From: Acinetobacter courvalinii
GTDB lineage: Bacteria; Pseudomonadota; Gammaproteobacteria; Pseudomonadales; Moraxellaceae
Length of the DNA stretch: 64,000 nucleotides
Direction of reading: 5' to 3'
Assembly: GCF_014635545.1 (NCBI RefSeq)
Contig: NZ_BMDA01000002.1
Location: 248,001 to 312,000, forward strand
The notes beneath the pieces are model-generated. The model ran no database searches and was not told where the DNA came from. It saw nothing but the letters and a program-made list of their open reading frames with translations. Below are positions 49,240 through 57,939 of this stretch, in pieces (within the stretch, counting starts at the first letter, position 1; every line of letters begins with the position of its first letter). Made by a program: the position numbers and the translations under genes.

Positions 49240-49263
49240 GCTCTTTTTCAGTATTTAATTTTT

Positions 49264-49296
49264 AAATGCCCAAGCCTCATGCTTGGGCATTTTTCT
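49264..49296 (+). terminator. intrinsic terminator of gltBD
   Basis: AAATGCCCAAGC (49264-49275), CTCAT, GCTTGGGCATTT (49281-49292), then T. Confidence 0.88.
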
Positions 49297-49404
49297 ATAT
49301 GAATTAAAGGCATTGGATAAAAGCGATTGATGGTCAGCATCTATGCAATAAGTAGAATAATGAAAAGACTTGAATAAAAGCGCAATAACTTGCTATCCTT
49401 TAAA

Positions 49405-49419
49405 TGATAATAATTCTCA
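49405..49419. promoter_or_regulatory. Fur box in front of the MFS exporter
   Basis: TGATAAT-A-ATTCTCA matches the 7-1-7 Fur model TGATAAT-n-ATTATCA at 13 of 14 positions. It is 20 bases before the chosen ATG at 49439, consistent with repression of that gene by Fe-Fur. Confidence 0.7.
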
Positions 49420-49438
49420 TTTTAAAGCAGATAGAATA

Positions 49439-50848
49439 ATGACATCAAAACTTAATGACAGGCTGTTAATTGCCGCACTGTATACCAGTACCTTTCTTTG
49501 CCTGGTTGATTTGAGCAGTGTCAATCTGGCTTTAGCTGCAATCCAGACGCAGTTCAATAGTCACCTTGCCGATTTACAATGGGTGATTGATAGTTATGCT
49601 TTGAGCATGTCGAGCTTGATGCTCGCGGTGGGGGCGTTAAGCCAGTGGCTAGGACGTAAACGCTTATGGTTGGCTGGTGTCGTGATTTTTATTTTCGGCT
49701 CGGTGATTTGTGCGGCAGCACCTGCTTTTAACGTATTGATCGTGGGGCGAGTGATTCAGGGCATTGCAGGGGCGATATTGATTCCCCTGACTTTGGCGAT
49801 CATCGTGCATCATTTTACCCAAGCCAATCGGAAGGCACGGGAAATTGGCAACTGGAGTTCATTCAGTGCCTTTGCCTTGATTGTTGGGCCCTTGATGGGC
49901 GGCCTCATGGTGCATTATCTGGGCTGGCAAAGTATTTTCTGGTTAAATCTTCCGGTTGGATTGTTGGCATTATTTTTAGGCTGGAAAGGCATTGTTGCCG
50001 ATGAGCATCAGCAAAGCATTAGGTTTGACTATTTGGGACTAATTTATAGTGTAGTTGCAATTGCCAGCTTAACTTATAGCATCATCATGGTACAGCAAGT
50101 ACATATTGGCTATCTGATTGTCTTTAGTTTCCTGCTTTCGATGGTGTTTGCGCTGATTTTTATACGACATCAGAACACGGCTTCGTATCCGCTTATTCCA
50201 CGTCATTTATTCCATAACCGTATTTTTTTACGATTTAATCTGATCTCCTTTCTGTTGGGATTTGCAGGCTATAGTTCCTTATTTGTTTTTGCCCTGTTTT
50301 ATCAGGAGCAGGTGCATTTAAGTGCGGCCCAGGCCGGTTGGTTGATCGCCCCGCAATTTCTGATGCAGGCGGTGGTTTCTATTGGCTTTGGTCGCTTACA
50401 GCAAAGTTATGGCGTATTGCCCTTACTCAAAATGGGGTTGCTCATTTCGGGTATCGCCTTGATCGCGATGATCAGTTTCCAGAGTAACGCTTCTTATCTG
50501 TTATTTATAGGTTTAAGCGGCATGCTGGGGGCCGGTATTGGCTTGATTGTCCCCAGTTCCAGTAGCTTGAGCTTGCATGCGGTATCGCAGACAGATGCCA
50601 GTTTTGCTGCGGCAATTTTAAATATGCTCAGACAACTAGGTCTAACTTTTGGGATAGCAGTATTGGGTACGCTGACTGCATTTATGATCAAATGGGCGGT
50701 GACAAGCTTGCATTATTCCATGGCTCAAGCCCAGTTATTGGCCTTTCATAGTGTGGTTGCCATCATGGGTGGATTATTTCTGGCAGCCCTATTAAGTCTG
50801 AGGAAAATCAAACAAGAGGAATGTGTCGCGCCTGTTTCATCGATCTAG
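49439..50848 (+). CDS. MFS exporter, DHA2 (EmrB/QacA) family
   Basis: 469 residues with about 14 predicted transmembrane helices. Motif A-like 'GALSQWLGRKRLWLAGVVIF', motif C-type 'GIAGAILIPLTLAIIV' and 'FSAFALIVGPLMGGLMVHYLGWQSIFWLNLPVG' place it in the 14-TM drug/proton antiporters. ATG 49439 is chosen because a longer frame to 49370 would cover the Fur box and adds only hydrophilic residues. Fur control suggests export of an iron chelator or protection during iron limitation; multidrug export is the alternative. Confidence 0.88.
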   Translation: MTSKLNDRLLIAALYTSTFLCLVDLSSVNLALAAIQTQFNSHLADLQWVIDSYALSMSSLMLAVGALSQWLGRKRLWLAGVVIFIFGSVICAAAPAFNVLIVGRVIQGIAGAILIPLTLAIIVHHFTQANRKAREIGNWSSFSAFALIVGPLMGGLMVHYLGWQSIFWLNLPVGLLALFLGWKGIVADEHQQSIRFDYLGLIYSVVAIASLTYSIIMVQQVHIGYLIVFSFLLSMVFALIFIRHQNTASYPLIPRHLFHNRIFLRFNLISFLLGFAGYSSLFVFALFYQEQVHLSAAQAGWLIAPQFLMQAVVSIGFGRLQQSYGVLPLLKMGLLISGIALIAMISFQSNASYLLFIGLSGMLGAGIGLIVPSSSSLSLHAVSQTDASFAAAILNMLRQLGLTFGIAVLGTLTAFMIKWAVTSLHYSMAQAQLLAFHSVVAIMGGLFLAALLSLRKIKQEECVAPVSSI

Positions 50849-50944
50849 ACCAGTCATCATTTTGGTAGTTTTGGCAAATCTTCTAAGCTTTTTTGCCCTG
50901 TCCTAGAGTTTTTTACAGCGCAATACTCGAAGACGGACTATAAA

Positions 50945-51853
50945 ATGAACAAGGTAATCGCGATGGCACTTGCAAATGCGAATGTAGGAAAAAGCTATTT
51001 AAATCGTCCCAAGGCATTGGGGATTACTGTACGTCGTCTGCAATTTAACCCAGAAAAAATCAAGCGTCATTATTTTGCCAATTCACCTGTGATGTCGCAT
51101 CTGCTGACGGCACTGTCTTCCACTTTCCCGATTGGCGAGCAGTATTTTGTCAATAGTGTCCGCAATGTTCGCGACAAAGTAAAAGATCCCCAATTACAGG
51201 CACAAATTGCGGCTTTTATCGGGCAAGAAGCGATGCACTCCAAGGCCCATACCGAATTTAATGATGCATGGCGACGCGATGACTATAATCTAGACCGTTT
51301 TCAGGCGTGGCTGGCAAAACGCGATGAGCTGCTTCGTAATATTCATCCTAAATTACAGCTGGCCTTGACCTGTGCCTTTGAACATTTTACTGCCATGCTG
51401 GGCGGCTATATCCTGAAACATCCAGAAATTTTAAGTACGCTGGATGAGGATGCCATGAAACTGTGGGTATGGCATGCGATTGAGGAAATTGAGCATCGTT
51501 CGGTAGCTTTCGATGTCTATCAGCACGTTTATGGTGATGACCGTATCCGCCGTCTATTGATGCGTAGCGTGACTACGGGCTTTGCCAGCCTGACTTTTTA
51601 CGCCACGTCACGGCTGATCTGGCAGGACAAATGGAAAAGCCTGCCTAAACTGGGTGGCAATCTGTTCGGGACCTATTTACTGGCGAAAATGTTAATCCAA
51701 CTGATTCCAGAATATTTGTCCTATTATCAGGCGGATTTTCATCCGGCAAAACATGATTACACGCAGTTGGTCAATTACTGGAAGGCACGTATGGCCGATG
51801 AGTATGACATGGCCAGTTTTCAGGAGGGCGCCACACCTCAATTGTATAGTTAA
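50945..51853 (+). CDS. predicted metal-dependent hydrolase (ferritin-like fold, PF10118 type)
   Basis: 302 residues, cytosolic. Diiron-like ligands in helices: 'GQEAMHSKAHTEFN', 'AFEHFTAMLGGYIL', 'WHAIEEIEHRSVAFDVY' give ExxH-type and E/H pairs typical of this family. Catalytic role unknown; members are annotated only as predicted metal-dependent hydrolases. The C-terminal hydrophobic run could be a membrane-associated helix. It is a single gene with its own terminator. Confidence 0.85.
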   Translation: MNKVIAMALANANVGKSYLNRPKALGITVRRLQFNPEKIKRHYFANSPVMSHLLTALSSTFPIGEQYFVNSVRNVRDKVKDPQLQAQIAAFIGQEAMHSKAHTEFNDAWRRDDYNLDRFQAWLAKRDELLRNIHPKLQLALTCAFEHFTAMLGGYILKHPEILSTLDEDAMKLWVWHAIEEIEHRSVAFDVYQHVYGDDRIRRLLMRSVTTGFASLTFYATSRLIWQDKWKSLPKLGGNLFGTYLLAKMLIQLIPEYLSYYQADFHPAKHDYTQLVNYWKARMADEYDMASFQEGATPQLYS

Positions 51854-51884
51854 ATTCCCTCTTAAAATAAAGTTTGCTTAGCGC

Positions 51885-51920
51885 GGCATTACATCAACAG
51901 GCTTGAGTAATGCCTTTTTT
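51885..51920 (+). terminator. intrinsic terminator of the metal-dependent hydrolase gene
   Basis: GGCATTAC (51885-51892) / GTAATGCC (51907-51914) then T6. Confidence 0.85.
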
Positions 51921-52031
51921 ATTTAAACAGTCTCATTCATCAACTTTAATAAATGTTACACAGCAGGCAAAAAAATCCCATTACAATGAACTAACGCAAA
52001 AATATAAAGAAAAACTTGAGGATAAATTTTT

Positions 52032-52622
52032 ATGAAAGTCATGAAACAAACCGCACTGGCAACCGTATTGGCAAGCACGCTTCTGTTCACAGGGTGTGGC
52101 TATAACACTTTACAAGTGAAAGATGAGGCGGTGAACGCATCGTGGTCTGAGGTACAGAACCAGTATCAACGCCGTGCTGACCTGGTGCCGAACCTGGTCA
52201 ATGTGGTAAAAGGCTATGCCAAACACGAAGAACAGGTGCTCACTGAAGTGACTCAGGCGCGTTCGAATGTGGCAGGCTTGAAAGTTGATAAAGAAGTGCT
52301 GGAAGATCCTGCATTATTTGAGAAATACCAACAGGCGCAAAGTCAATTGACCGGTGCATTGTCACGTCTGATCGCCGTTTCGGAAAACTATCCTGACCTG
52401 AAAGCCAATGAACAGTTCCGTGATCTTCAGGCGCAGCTTGAAGGCACTGAAAACCGTATTGCGGTTGCGCGTAACCGTTATATTACAACGGTTCAGGACT
52501 ATAACGGCTATGTACGTCAATTCCCTCAAGCCTTGACCGCTAAAGTGATTGGCATGAAAACCAAGGAAAACTTCAAGGCGGAACAGTCTGCCCAACAGGC
52601 GCCAACAGTTTCATTTAACTAA
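52032..52622 (+). CDS. lemA: LemA family lipoprotein
   Basis: 196 residues. Lipobox 'LLFTGC' with Cys near residue 22. Mature LemA four-helix region: 'DEAVNASWSEVQNQYQRRADLVPNLVNVVKGYAKHE' and 'RNRYITTVQDYNGYVRQFP'. Function unclear in the family, but lemA commonly precedes TPM-domain genes, as here. First gene of a three-gene operon. Confidence 0.93.
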   Translation: MKVMKQTALATVLASTLLFTGCGYNTLQVKDEAVNASWSEVQNQYQRRADLVPNLVNVVKGYAKHEEQVLTEVTQARSNVAGLKVDKEVLEDPALFEKYQQAQSQLTGALSRLIAVSENYPDLKANEQFRDLQAQLEGTENRIAVARNRYITTVQDYNGYVRQFPQALTAKVIGMKTKENFKAEQSAQQAPTVSFN

Positions 52623-52659
52623 GTTTTGAAATTGTTTTTGAATGCTGGGGAGTGACCGT

Positions 52660-53727
52660 ATGTTCGCAATGTTAACGCAAAGATTAAAACAGCAGCTTGG
52701 GGCTGCATTGTTGCTGGTATTTGCGACATTTTGTTTTCAACATACGGTCTGGGCCGAGGTTGCAACTGCAACGGATCAAAGTGATCTGGTGGTTGCAGGC
52801 AAAATTATTCAGGAACAGCAAAACAATAAAACTGCTCCTGCAAGTAGCTCGAATGCTGAAACACCGGTATTGCCCAAAGTCGCCGATGATATGGCGGAGG
52901 GTGAGTCCATTCGTGGCTTACCCACGTTAAACCAGCCGGTCATTGATCAGGCCAAAATCCTGAGTGAGGCTGAAATGCAGCAGCTCAATCAGAAAATTCT
53001 AAGTCTTTATCAGCAAGGGAAGGCCCAAGTCGGTGTGATTATCGTGCCGACCACCGGGCAGGAAGCGATTTTTGATTTTGCCCTGCGAGCTGGGGAAAAA
53101 TGGCAACTGGGTTCAGCCAAACGTGATAACGGTTTGTTAATGGCAATTGCGGTGAATGACCGTAATATCCAGATTCTGACGGGTTATGGTCTGGAAGGTG
53201 TACTACCAGATCTGGTACTGAGCCGGATTATTCGCAACCAGATCACACCTTATTTTAAACAGGGCCAATATGCACAGGGCATCTCAGCGGGTCTGGATGA
53301 AATCACCCGTATTGTGAATTTAGACCCTGAAATTGCCCAGCAGGCGGCTCAAGAGTTGAAAGACCGACATGAGCAGGCCTTACATGCGCAGCAAGCCAAA
53401 GACAATACCCTCATGATGGCCTTATTTATCCTGATTGCGGGTGTGGTCGGCTCATTTATTATCGGCAAGCGCTTGAGTGCCTCAACCGCCGCCGTGGCAG
53501 CAACGGTTGCTGGCTTGGTCAATGGTGCAGGTCTGGTGATGAGTTTGTTACTCGGTGTCGGGGTGTTCTTTTTATTGATTACCTCACTGGCACAACTGAT
53601 TTTCCAGATGTTCTTGTCAGGTAGCGGCCGCGGAGGCGGTGGTGGTGGAGGTTTTGGCGGCAGCGGCGGTGGCTATAGTGGCGGCGGTGGTAGCTTTGGC
53701 GGGGGAGGAGCATCAGGCTCATGGTAA
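52660..53727 (+). CDS. TPM-domain membrane protein (YgcG-like)
   Basis: 355 residues from ATG 52660, which has GGGGAG 7 bases upstream; ATG 52642 overlaps that ribosome site. Signal peptide (about 1-30), then the TPM domain ('PVIDQAKILSEAEMQQLNQKI...GVIIVPTT', about 90-235), two C-terminal transmembrane helices, and a Gly/Ser-rich tail ending 'GGGGASGSW'. The TPM fold is in the membrane/periplasm, linked to lemA in many genomes. The last 7 bases overlap the next gene. Confidence 0.9.
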   Translation: MFAMLTQRLKQQLGAALLLVFATFCFQHTVWAEVATATDQSDLVVAGKIIQEQQNNKTAPASSSNAETPVLPKVADDMAEGESIRGLPTLNQPVIDQAKILSEAEMQQLNQKILSLYQQGKAQVGVIIVPTTGQEAIFDFALRAGEKWQLGSAKRDNGLLMAIAVNDRNIQILTGYGLEGVLPDLVLSRIIRNQITPYFKQGQYAQGISAGLDEITRIVNLDPEIAQQAAQELKDRHEQALHAQQAKDNTLMMALFILIAGVVGSFIIGKRLSASTAAVAATVAGLVNGAGLVMSLLLGVGVFFLLITSLAQLIFQMFLSGSGRGGGGGGGFGGSGGGYSGGGGSFGGGGASGSW

Positions 53728-54281
53728 CCAAGACAGATACAACACAGATTATTACCCAGCCGAAACTGGAAGAGCATGTTCAACCGAGTTTAAAACGCTG
53801 GTTCAAGCATTTCCTCTATGTTTCATCGGCGCATCGTTATTTTAGCAAGCAGGACCGGACCGAAATTGCCAAAGCGGTACAGCAGGCAGAAAAAGGCCAT
53901 GTCGGTGAAATACAGGTGGTGATTGAAGGGCATATCCCATGTTCTCAAGCCTATCAGCAGAATACCCGCTTACGGGCACAGCAACTGTTTGCTGAACTGG
54001 GTGTTTGGGATACTGAGCTGAATAGCGGAGTGTTGTTGTATTTGAATCTGTGCGAGCGTAAAGTTGAAATCGTGATTGATCGTGGCTTAAAGAACGCGAC
54101 CCAGACTGAAATCTGGAATGGCATTTGTCAAAGTATTGTCGTATTACTTGCTCAGAAGCAATATCTGCAAGCGGTGACCAACGGAGTGACAGAAATAGGG
54201 CAGATTCTAGATCAGTATTATGTAAAATCAGACCTGAATGATCAAAATGAATTGCCAAATGAACCGATCATTTTAAATTAA
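53721..54281 (+). CDS. second TPM-domain protein of the lemA operon
   Basis: 186 residues, no signal peptide. The TPM domain ('YFSKQDRTEIAKAVQQAEKGHVGEIQVVIEGHIP' ... 'GVLLYLNLCERKVEIVIDRGL') covers most of the protein. Overlaps the preceding gene by 7 bases, so translation is coupled. It may be the cytosolic partner of the membrane TPM protein. Confidence 0.9.
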   Translation: MVTKTDTTQIITQPKLEEHVQPSLKRWFKHFLYVSSAHRYFSKQDRTEIAKAVQQAEKGHVGEIQVVIEGHIPCSQAYQQNTRLRAQQLFAELGVWDTELNSGVLLYLNLCERKVEIVIDRGLKNATQTEIWNGICQSIVVLLAQKQYLQAVTNGVTEIGQILDQYYVKSDLNDQNELPNEPIILN

Positions 54282-54707
54282 GTTCGGTTTTTAATTTTCA
54301 TCAAAAATCTGGCTTGTTATTTTAGAAAAAATAAACTATTGTGCAGACTATTCTGTATATATAAATTTCTGAATCACAAGCCTTCTTATCAGCTTCCGAT
54401 AAACGGCAAGAAATAATAAAAAATAATTGAAATAAATTTTGTGTGATTCAGGTCGCTCAATTTAAATACAATTCGAAAGTAGTCAAATTTGATATCTAAA
54501 AAAACGCATAATAAAGCAGTAAAGCTGACGTTATTTGTCATTTTTTTTCTTAAAACGTCTAAATTGCTCTGCTTTTATACAACATGAAAATTTTTTAAGT
54601 CCCTGTTTTTTTAGAGTAAAATTGGCTAAGCTAAGGACTGGCATAAAACATGCTAAATACTAAGTAGCTGAAAAAAGCTTATAAAAAATATCCATTGGAG
54701 AAATGTT
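54282..54707. other. 426-base AT-rich region upstream of pilA
   Basis: No gene. It contains a dyad GAATCACA / TGTGATTC (arms near 54371 and 54444) and the sigma-54-like promoter at 54639-54654. It is probably the regulatory region of pilA (PilR-type activator sites), but no activator site can be named with confidence. Confidence 0.5.
54639..54654 (+). promoter_or_regulatory. sigma-54-like promoter of pilA
   Basis: TGGCATAAAACATGCT: -24 GG at 54640-54641 and -12 GC exactly 12 bases on. It lies 54 bases before the pilA ATG. Established: pilA in Pseudomonas is RpoN/PilR dependent. Inference here. Confidence 0.6.
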
Positions 54708-55193
54708 ATGAAATCAATGCAAAAGGGTTTTACTCTTATCGAATTGATGATCGTTGTAGCGATCATTGGTATTTTGGCTGCGATTGCGATTCCGCAATAT
54801 CAAAACTATGTGACTAAGTCGCAAGTAACTCGTTTTGTTGGTGAAACTGGTTCACTACGTACTTTAGTTGATCTATGTTTAAGTGATGGTAAAGAATGTA
54901 ACTTCAACGTACCTGGTTCTAGCTTAGGTGAAGATGGTGTAATGCCTGAAGGCGGAGCTAAGGATGCGAATGGTTTACAACAACCTGCTTTAGCATTCGA
55001 TATGGCTACAGGTGCCGGTACCATTACAGGTACGTTTGGTGTGGGTGCAAGCGGTGTATTAAAGGGTAAAACAGTTATATGGACTCGTGCGGCAGATACA
55101 GCTGGTGGTGCTTGGGGTTGTAAGACAACTGCAGATACTAAATTTGCACCTGCAGGTTGCCCAGCAGAAGGTAGCTCATCAGGCGATCAATAA
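54708..55193 (+). CDS. pilA: major type IV pilin PilA
   Basis: 161 residues. Short leader MKSMQKG, then the prepilin peptidase site G/F and '[27 protein letters not shown]' (Glu5 conserved), a long N-terminal helix. The variable globular domain has Cys pairs ('[12 protein letters not shown]' and '[16 protein letters not shown]') that may form the C-terminal disulfide loop. It ends 'AEGSSSGDQ', so it lacks the terminal serine used by TfpO-type transferases. Strong GGAG ribosome site. Followed by a terminator. Confidence 0.95.
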   Translation: MKSMQKGFTLIELMIVVAIIGILAAIAIPQYQNYVTKSQVTRFVGETGSLRTLVDLCLSDGKECNFNVPGSSLGEDGVMPEGGAKDANGLQQPALAFDMATGAGTITGTFGVGASGVLKGKTVIWTRAADTAGGAWGCKTTADTKFAPAGCPAEGSSSGDQ

Positions 55194-55209
55194 AATTATT
55201 ATTTTTTTA

Positions 55210-55238
55210 AAAACACCTCTCATTTGAGAGGTGTTTTT
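55210..55238 (+). terminator. intrinsic terminator of pilA
   Basis: AAAACACCTCTC (55210-55221), ATTT, GAGAGGTGTTTTT (55226-55238). Confidence 0.88.
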
Positions 55239-55285
55239 ATTTGTTCAATATAAATATCTATATATCTAAAATTTGAGAATATTTT

Positions 55286-56485
55286 ATGTCTAGAGAGTTG
55301 AAAGTTTCTGAATATATTCTTGTGATATTTTTACTTATTTTGGTTGTGGTCTTTATTTATTTTTATGTCAATACGATTGAACGAAATAAGCTCATTGTTA
55401 AATTGTATCCAGTACAAGCATATTTTGAAAAAAAAGCGATACAATGCTCTAAAAATAGTCCAGCTTGGTTGAAAGATACGATTTTAGAAACAACAATGAC
55501 ACATCAGGCGCCGAATAACCAGATTGCCTATTTGGATCCAAATGGAAATTTATATCATTGTGAAAGTGGTTATTTGGGTTGGCCACTGTTCTCAAAAAAA
55601 GTAGATGAAAATACTCGTTTTCGTTATGCCAGTGTTTCTAAGCTATGGGCCAGTGATGCAATTTTAGATTTAGTTAAACAAAACGAAATTCATCTAGAAA
55701 CACCTATATTCAAACTATTACCCCCTATGCCTACGCCAAGAGATAAACGTATTGAAACTATAACGGTACAAGATCTACTACTCCATCGGGGCGGGTTTAG
55801 TCGTAAGGGATTGATGGGAGATGAAATGTTTCAATCCAAGCAACCTTTCTGTCCAAATCATCTGGAAAAATTATCACAAATGCAATTGAGTGCAGAACCA
55901 AATACAGTGTATCAGTATTCAAATTTGGGATATTGCTTACTCGGTGAAATTATTGCTGATCAAAGTAAAATAACATATCAAAAATATATTAAAAAACATG
56001 CACAGATTCAAAAGGATCAGATTCAGTTTCTTGAAAATAAGCGTTTTGATGACGAGGCTAAATATTATTATATAGAGACATCATTATCGGGTTATAGTGA
56101 TATCTATACGGCATTTGATTATTCTGCCTTAGGTTCATCCGCAGGACTTTCTGGAAGTGCAATAGCATTAAGCTATCAAGTCAAAAAGATGATTGAAAAA
56201 CCTCAACCAAATATTTTAAGTGAACCTAATTTAGAATGTAATTTGGCAAAGTTACATGACTGTTATGGTTATGCCATGTTGCCTTATCAGCAGAATAAAA
56301 ATAGTTTAAAAGTCTATTTTAGAGATGGCGTTTTATTAGGTGCAACTTCCTTAGTTGTTGTAGATGATCGTGGTGGAGTTGTAGCACTTTTATCCAGTGG
56401 ACAAGCTGAAAAAAGACAGTGGCAATATGATCAAACAAAGATGAAAATTTATCTAAATCTTGTTCAAACATATTCGTCGCGCTAG
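55286..56485 (+). CDS. membrane-anchored serine hydrolase (beta-lactamase/DD-peptidase fold) in the pilin locus
   Basis: 399 residues. One N-terminal transmembrane helix (about 10-28) puts the rest in the periplasm. Active-site motifs of the class C beta-lactamase/AmpH-type family: 'YASVSKLW' (SxxK, S116-K119), 'YQYSNLGY' (YSN, Y211-N213), and a C-terminal 'RDGVLLGATSLVVVDDRGG' in place of the usual KTG/HxG element. The substrate is unknown: peptidoglycan peptides, an ester, or a pilin modification are all possible. The DNA is notably AT-rich, suggesting transfer. It ends on a CTAG shared with the convergent pilin. Confidence 0.82.
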   Translation: MSRELKVSEYILVIFLLILVVVFIYFYVNTIERNKLIVKLYPVQAYFEKKAIQCSKNSPAWLKDTILETTMTHQAPNNQIAYLDPNGNLYHCESGYLGWPLFSKKVDENTRFRYASVSKLWASDAILDLVKQNEIHLETPIFKLLPPMPTPRDKRIETITVQDLLLHRGGFSRKGLMGDEMFQSKQPFCPNHLEKLSQMQLSAEPNTVYQYSNLGYCLLGEIIADQSKITYQKYIKKHAQIQKDQIQFLENKRFDDEAKYYYIETSLSGYSDIYTAFDYSALGSSAGLSGSAIALSYQVKKMIEKPQPNILSEPNLECNLAKLHDCYGYAMLPYQQNKNSLKVYFRDGVLLGATSLVVVDDRGGVVALLSSGQAEKRQWQYDQTKMKIYLNLVQTYSSR

Positions 56486-56895
56486 ATGCACTCTTTGGGA
56501 ATTAAATAGTAGGGAATCCCTACAGTTTTACAGCTATATTTTCCTAAAGGAGTGCGTGTAAGATAAATTTCGGCTGTGGTTTCTAATGATGACTTATCTT
56601 TAAGAGAACAACTTAAAACTTTGGTTTCTGTCTGATTGAGGTCAGGAATCGCTACATTAATACTACATGTGCTGGTTTCTGCTTGAATATATAAATCAGC
56701 AGGTGTTATTAATGCAGGTGCATTTTGAGTTACTATAATTTCATAAGCTGGTTTTGCAGCAGAAATTTCATACATGGCGGTATGAATCCGTGTTTTAACA
56801 GTGAATAGATGATAAACAGGAATAGCAATTGCTGTTAAAATGCCAATGATTGCAACTACAATCATTAACTCAATTAATGTAAACCCCTTTGGCAT
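56482..56895 (-). CDS. second type IV pilin (PilA-like prepilin)
   Basis: 137 residues with leader MPKG and the prepilin motif '[23 protein letters not shown]' (Glu5 conserved). The C-terminal pair 'YSCKTVGIPYYLIPKEC' looks like a disulfide-bonded D-loop. Its size and loop resemble PilA-type major pilins rather than FimU/PilV minor pilins. It is divergent from the TfpZ gene and convergent with the serine hydrolase, with a sigma-54-like promoter at 56927-56942. A spare or alternative pilin is a plausible role. Confidence 0.88.
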   Translation of the reverse strand: MPKGFTLIELMIVVAIIGILTAIAIPVYHLFTVKTRIHTAMYEISAAKPAYEIIVTQNAPALITPADLYIQAETSTCSINVAIPDLNQTETKVLSCSLKDKSSLETTAEIYLTRTPLGKYSCKTVGIPYYLIPKECI

Positions 56896-56926
56896 AACAT
56901 ATTCTCTTAGTTTGAATATTTATATA

Positions 56927-56942
56927 GGCAAGAATTATGCCT
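56927..56942 (-). promoter_or_regulatory. sigma-54-like promoter of the second pilin gene
   Basis: Minus strand AGGCATAATTCTTGCC has the -24 GG and -12 GC 12 bases apart and shares GGCA and TTGC with the consensus. The -12 GC is about 33 bases before the ATG, giving a leader of about 20 bases. Confidence 0.5.
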
Positions 56943-57123
56943 AATTTAAAAAACAATATAAAACAGTTGTTTATTTTGTTTTTGTGAGTTAGGGTTGATA
57001 AGAAATGGCAGCAAGATGACAATTTTTGTTATATCTCATCATATTTTATGGTGTTGTTTTAGATAGAGTAATTGTATGCCATTCATATATAATTATTACA
57101 ACACAATTTTATGGATAGTATTT

Positions 57124-57858
57124 GTGTCAAAACGCATAAAATTTTTTATTAGTCATTTAGCCATTTCTTTTTTCATTGCTTTAATTGTTATTGGGGTGGT
57201 TTTCTTTCTATGGTATCCAGCCCCCTTAGCAAAAGCGGTAGGGGTTACCAATATCTTTTTAATGATGCTGGCGATTGATGTGATCATTGGCCCTGCACTA
57301 GGCTTGTTGGTTTATAAAGAAGGTAAAAAAACGCTCAAAATGGATTTGACCGTCATTATTGTCATTCAATTAGCTGCGCTTTGTTATGGGGTATATAGCA
57401 TTGCACAAGGGCGTCCTGTCTGGATTGTACAGAATGGCGAGCGCTTTGAACTGATCCGTAGTAATGATATTAATAAAGAGCATCTCGATAAAGCCAAAGC
57501 GCAATATCAGACACCGTCTTGGTTTAGACCTCAATTTGTTGCGGTAAATGCGGGAAATACAGTTGAAGAGCGCAATAAGAATCTATTTCAAGCGGTGACA
57601 ACCGGAATTTCTAATGCGATGCGTCCAGAGCTTTATCAAGCCATTGAAATGAATAAGCAACAAATACAAAAAAATGCCCATCAGCTTGAAGCATTAAATG
57701 ACTTTAACCAGATGCATGACGTTGAAGAAATTATAAAAAAATATCCGCAAGCAGATGCATGGTTACCTTTAAGCTCTACAAGCATGGATATGACCGTTCT
57801 CATTAATAAAGAAAAAGGCGAAGTAGTTAAAATTGTCGACTTACGTCCGTGGAAGTAA
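57124..57858 (+). CDS. TfpX/TfpZ-type pilin accessory protein
   Basis: 244 residues from GTG 57124 ('VSKRIKFFISHLAISFFIALIV'), the usual N-terminus of this family; ATG 57076 is an alternative that adds 16 hydrophobic residues. Three or so transmembrane helices in the first 105 residues ('YPAPLAKAVGVTNIFLMMLAIDVIIGPALG'), then a periplasmic domain. In Pseudomonas, TfpX and TfpZ genes follow certain pilin alleles and help that pilin assemble. Here it is divergent from the second pilin, so it may serve that pilin. Confidence 0.85.
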   Translation: MSKRIKFFISHLAISFFIALIVIGVVFFLWYPAPLAKAVGVTNIFLMMLAIDVIIGPALGLLVYKEGKKTLKMDLTVIIVIQLAALCYGVYSIAQGRPVWIVQNGERFELIRSNDINKEHLDKAKAQYQTPSWFRPQFVAVNAGNTVEERNKNLFQAVTTGISNAMRPELYQAIEMNKQQIQKNAHQLEALNDFNQMHDVEEIIKKYPQADAWLPLSSTSMDMTVLINKEKGEVVKIVDLRPWK

Positions 57859-57939
57859 ATTGTAGTTTTTATCTAATATTGGATTTCTATCCCAAGGCTT
57901 AACGATATAATTCGCTAGGCCTTTTTTCATGTATGACCT

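Noticed and set aside
49370-49438. Longer start for the MFS exporter
   Set aside because: It would place the Fur box inside the coding region and adds hydrophilic residues not seen in this family.
53600-53727. Low-complexity GGC/GGT-rich stretch considered as a repeat element
   Set aside because: It codes in frame for the Gly/Ser-rich tail usual in YgcG-like TPM proteins.
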